Part shown: in pieces, positions 6,090 through 7,366 of the stretch
How positions within the stretch are numbered: position 1 is the first letter of the stretch
Layout of the letters: each line of letters starts with the position of its first letter
Assembly: GCA_019347795.1 (NCBI GenBank)
Contig: JAHWKS010000252.1
Coordinates: 1 to 7,366, forward strand
Direction of reading: 5' to 3'
DNA: 7,366 nucleotides
From: Planctomycetota bacterium
GTDB lineage: Bacteria; Planctomycetota; Planctomycetia; Pirellulales; Pirellulaceae
The notes under the pieces: model-generated
The model's database searches: none
What the model saw: only the letters and a program-made list of their open reading frames with translations
What the model was told of the DNA's origin: nothing
Made by a program: the position numbers and the translations under genes

Positions 6090-7366
6090 TCAATACAGCA
6101 GGATCACCTCCGCGAAGGCGGCGTAGAGCGTGTCTACGTCTCCTGCGATGGGGTTGTACAAGTCTTCGAATCCGTCGCCGGGGATCAGCGCCGAAACGCC
6201 CCCTTCGATGATGATGTTGTTGTTCAACAGCGGGCGGTACTCCAGGCCGGCGCTGAGGTCGGTCCCGATCTCAGAATTGATGTTGCTCTGGAACACCAAC
6301 TGCTCCAGCACGTCGCGATGTTCGAACCAGAGGAAGTTGACGTTGTTGATTGACTTCAGCTTCGGCGTGATGTCCGCGTCCAACCCCACGTTGAGCAAGT
6401 ACAGCCCCGGGTTCACGAAGTTCGTCTGCCCCTGAAACTTGCTGGACCGCAAGTTGGGCACAAGGCTCTCGCGCTGCACCAGGTTCACGCCGAAGAGCCG
6501 GACCTGCTGCCGCTGCCAGTAGCTGAACTTGCCGCCGGCGAAGTTCGGGTTGTCGAAGATGGCGTCGAAACCTTCCGCATCGTCGTCATCAATGTCGTCG
6601 TCGCCCGAGGCGTAAAAGGCCGAGCCGCGGAAGCGGACCCAGTCGCGGTCGTAAGAAAGCTCCAAGGCCGCCATGTGGGCGGTGATGTCCTGCGGCTTGC
6701 CCGCCAGCGGGTTCAAAGAATCCCGGCCGAAGACGGTGTAATACGCATGCACCACGTTGATGCGGTGGATGTGCCCGAAGCCCGTCCAGCCGAAGTAGTA
6801 GGACTTCACGTCGTGCGGGGCGAATACGCCCACGGGGTCGGGCCGCACCAGGAAGTCATTCTCGTCAAACTTGAAGCTCGGCTGGTCATGGTTGTAGTGG
6901 AAGCTGAACTGCGTCGCGTAGCCCGGCCAGATGAAGTCCTGCCGATACCAGTTGGCGATCCACGTGTTCTGGTGGCGGTCGTCGAAGGTGTTGAGCAGGC
7001 TGTTGGTTTCCTTCTCCGTCTGATCGAACCATGCCAGATTGAACTGCTCGCGGTTGGCGACGCGGGTGCTGAACAATCGCACGCCGCGGTTAATGTCGGC
7101 GAAGATGAAGCCGCGAAAGTCGCTGATGAACGGCTGCGATCCGGCCCGCACCGACGCCGTGTCGTAATGCGGGCTGAGGTCCGCGAGCTTCGCCTCGACC
7201 CACCATTCCTCCAAGGCGAAGTCGGTGCGGAAGCGGGTCGTTCCCTCGCGCACGTCGGGATTCACCACCGCCAGCTCTTCGACGTCGAGGTAGTTGTAGT
7301 TGAAGATCGGCGTCACTCTCGTCCGCCAGTCGGGCTGCATGAACGCCGCGTCGCCGTGGAACAGCT
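6090..7366 (-). CDS. Outer-membrane beta-barrel protein (porin-like), 5' end outside the window
   Basis: The frame is open from the right window edge to TGA at 6090-6092, giving about 424 residues, so the start and signal peptide are missing. An internal ATG at 7340 is not the start: the residues before it, LFHGDAAF, continue the same pattern. The sequence alternates polar and hydrophobic or aromatic residues through many short strands (such as TQFSFHYN, VRFRGSAFYA, NVNFLWFEHRD, LSAGLEYRPL) separated by turns and loops. It ends VILLY, a terminal aromatic residue typical of barrels inserted by the BAM machinery. An acidic loop, GDDDIDDDDAEGFDAIFDN (about residues 246-264 from the internal Met), could bind divalent cations and recalls loops in alginate-export-like barrels. 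It has no CXXC motif. It sits 35 nt upstream of the decaheme gene on the same strand, so the two are probably co-transcribed and may form an outer-membrane porin/cytochrome complex. The exact barrel family is not settled. Confidence 0.75.
   Translation of the reverse strand, partial: LFHGDAAFMQPDWRTRVTPIFNYNYLDVEELAVVNPDVREGTTRFRTDFALEEWWVEAKLADLSPHYDTASVRAGSQPFISDFRGFIFADINRGVRLFSTRVANREQFNLAWFDQTEKETNSLLNTFDDRHQNTWIANWYRQDFIWPGYATQFSFHYNHDQPSFKFDENDFLVRPDPVGVFAPHDVKSYYFGWTGFGHIHRINVVHAYYTVFGRDSLNPLAGKPQDITAHMAALELSYDRDWVRFRGSAFYASGDDDIDDDDAEGFDAIFDNPNFAGGKFSYWQRQQVRLFGVNLVQRESLVPNLRSSKFQGQTNFVNPGLYLLNVGLDADITPKLKSINNVNFLWFEHRDVLEQLVFQSNINSEIGTDLSAGLEYRPLLNNNIIIEGGVSALIPGDGFEDLYNPIAGDVDTLYAAFAEVILLY
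6101..6111 (-). promoter_or_regulatory. Strong anti-SD match at the end of the barrel gene
   Basis: The minus strand reads GGAGGTGATCC, a perfect 11-nt complement of the usual 3' end of 16S rRNA. It lies inside the last codons of the barrel gene (Ala-Glu-Val-Ile-Leu). Its end is 7 nt before a TTG at 6093 that overlaps the barrel stop as TTGA. It could start the cytochrome at TTG 6093 or retain ribosomes for coupled initiation at ATG 6054, which itself has only AGAGGA 12 nt upstream. It may also merely reflect the encoded residues. Confidence 0.4.

Noticed and set aside
1..7366. CRISPR array, rRNA or tRNA genes, integrase or transposase
   Set aside because: No regularly spaced repeats, no tRNA-like TTCGA arm with a matching acceptor stem, and no recombinase motifs were seen on either strand.

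Overview
The window reads as accessory or genome-backbone DNA from a GC-rich (roughly 60-65 % over most of its length) Gram-negative bacterium with a multiheme respiratory apparatus. A Planctomycetota-like host is my best guess, from the style of the small toxin-antitoxin (TA) pair and of the giant multiheme/LVIVD protein. That assignment is inference only: no rRNA, ribosomal protein or other marker gene is present.

Layout. (1) Bases 1-624 (+ strand, clearly lower GC, about 47-50 % in sampled lines): the last 33 codons of an open frame containing an RTYNS motif like that of RHS/YD proteins, then a 166-aa exported protein of unknown function. (2) Bases 895-1769 (- strand): a small TA-type locus, read from right to left. 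It has an intact 76-aa antitoxin, a RelE/ParE-family toxin gene overlapping it by ATGA but broken by a 2-base frameshift, and a 95-aa charged, helical protein of unknown function with a strong ribosome binding site. (3) Bases 1846-7366 (- strand): the dominant unit, a two-gene operon. The upstream gene, cut by the window edge, encodes an outer-membrane beta-barrel. The downstream gene encodes a protein of about 1400 aa with ten CXXCH c-type heme sites followed by seven LVIVD-like blades, predicted to form a seven-bladed beta-propeller.

The last two genes together suggest an outer-membrane porin/cytochrome module. A barrel in the outer membrane would be paired with a decaheme protein on the periplasmic or cell-surface side, whose propeller may dock partners. 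Electron transfer across or at the envelope is the natural hypothesis, but substrate and direction cannot be read from sequence.

A second notable item is a short palindromic, MITE-like element of about 130 bp (4344-4475) inside the cytochrome gene. It has 19-bp terminal inverted repeats, each itself a hairpin. It is translated in frame, adding about 43 residues between the fifth and sixth heme sites without breaking the reading frame.
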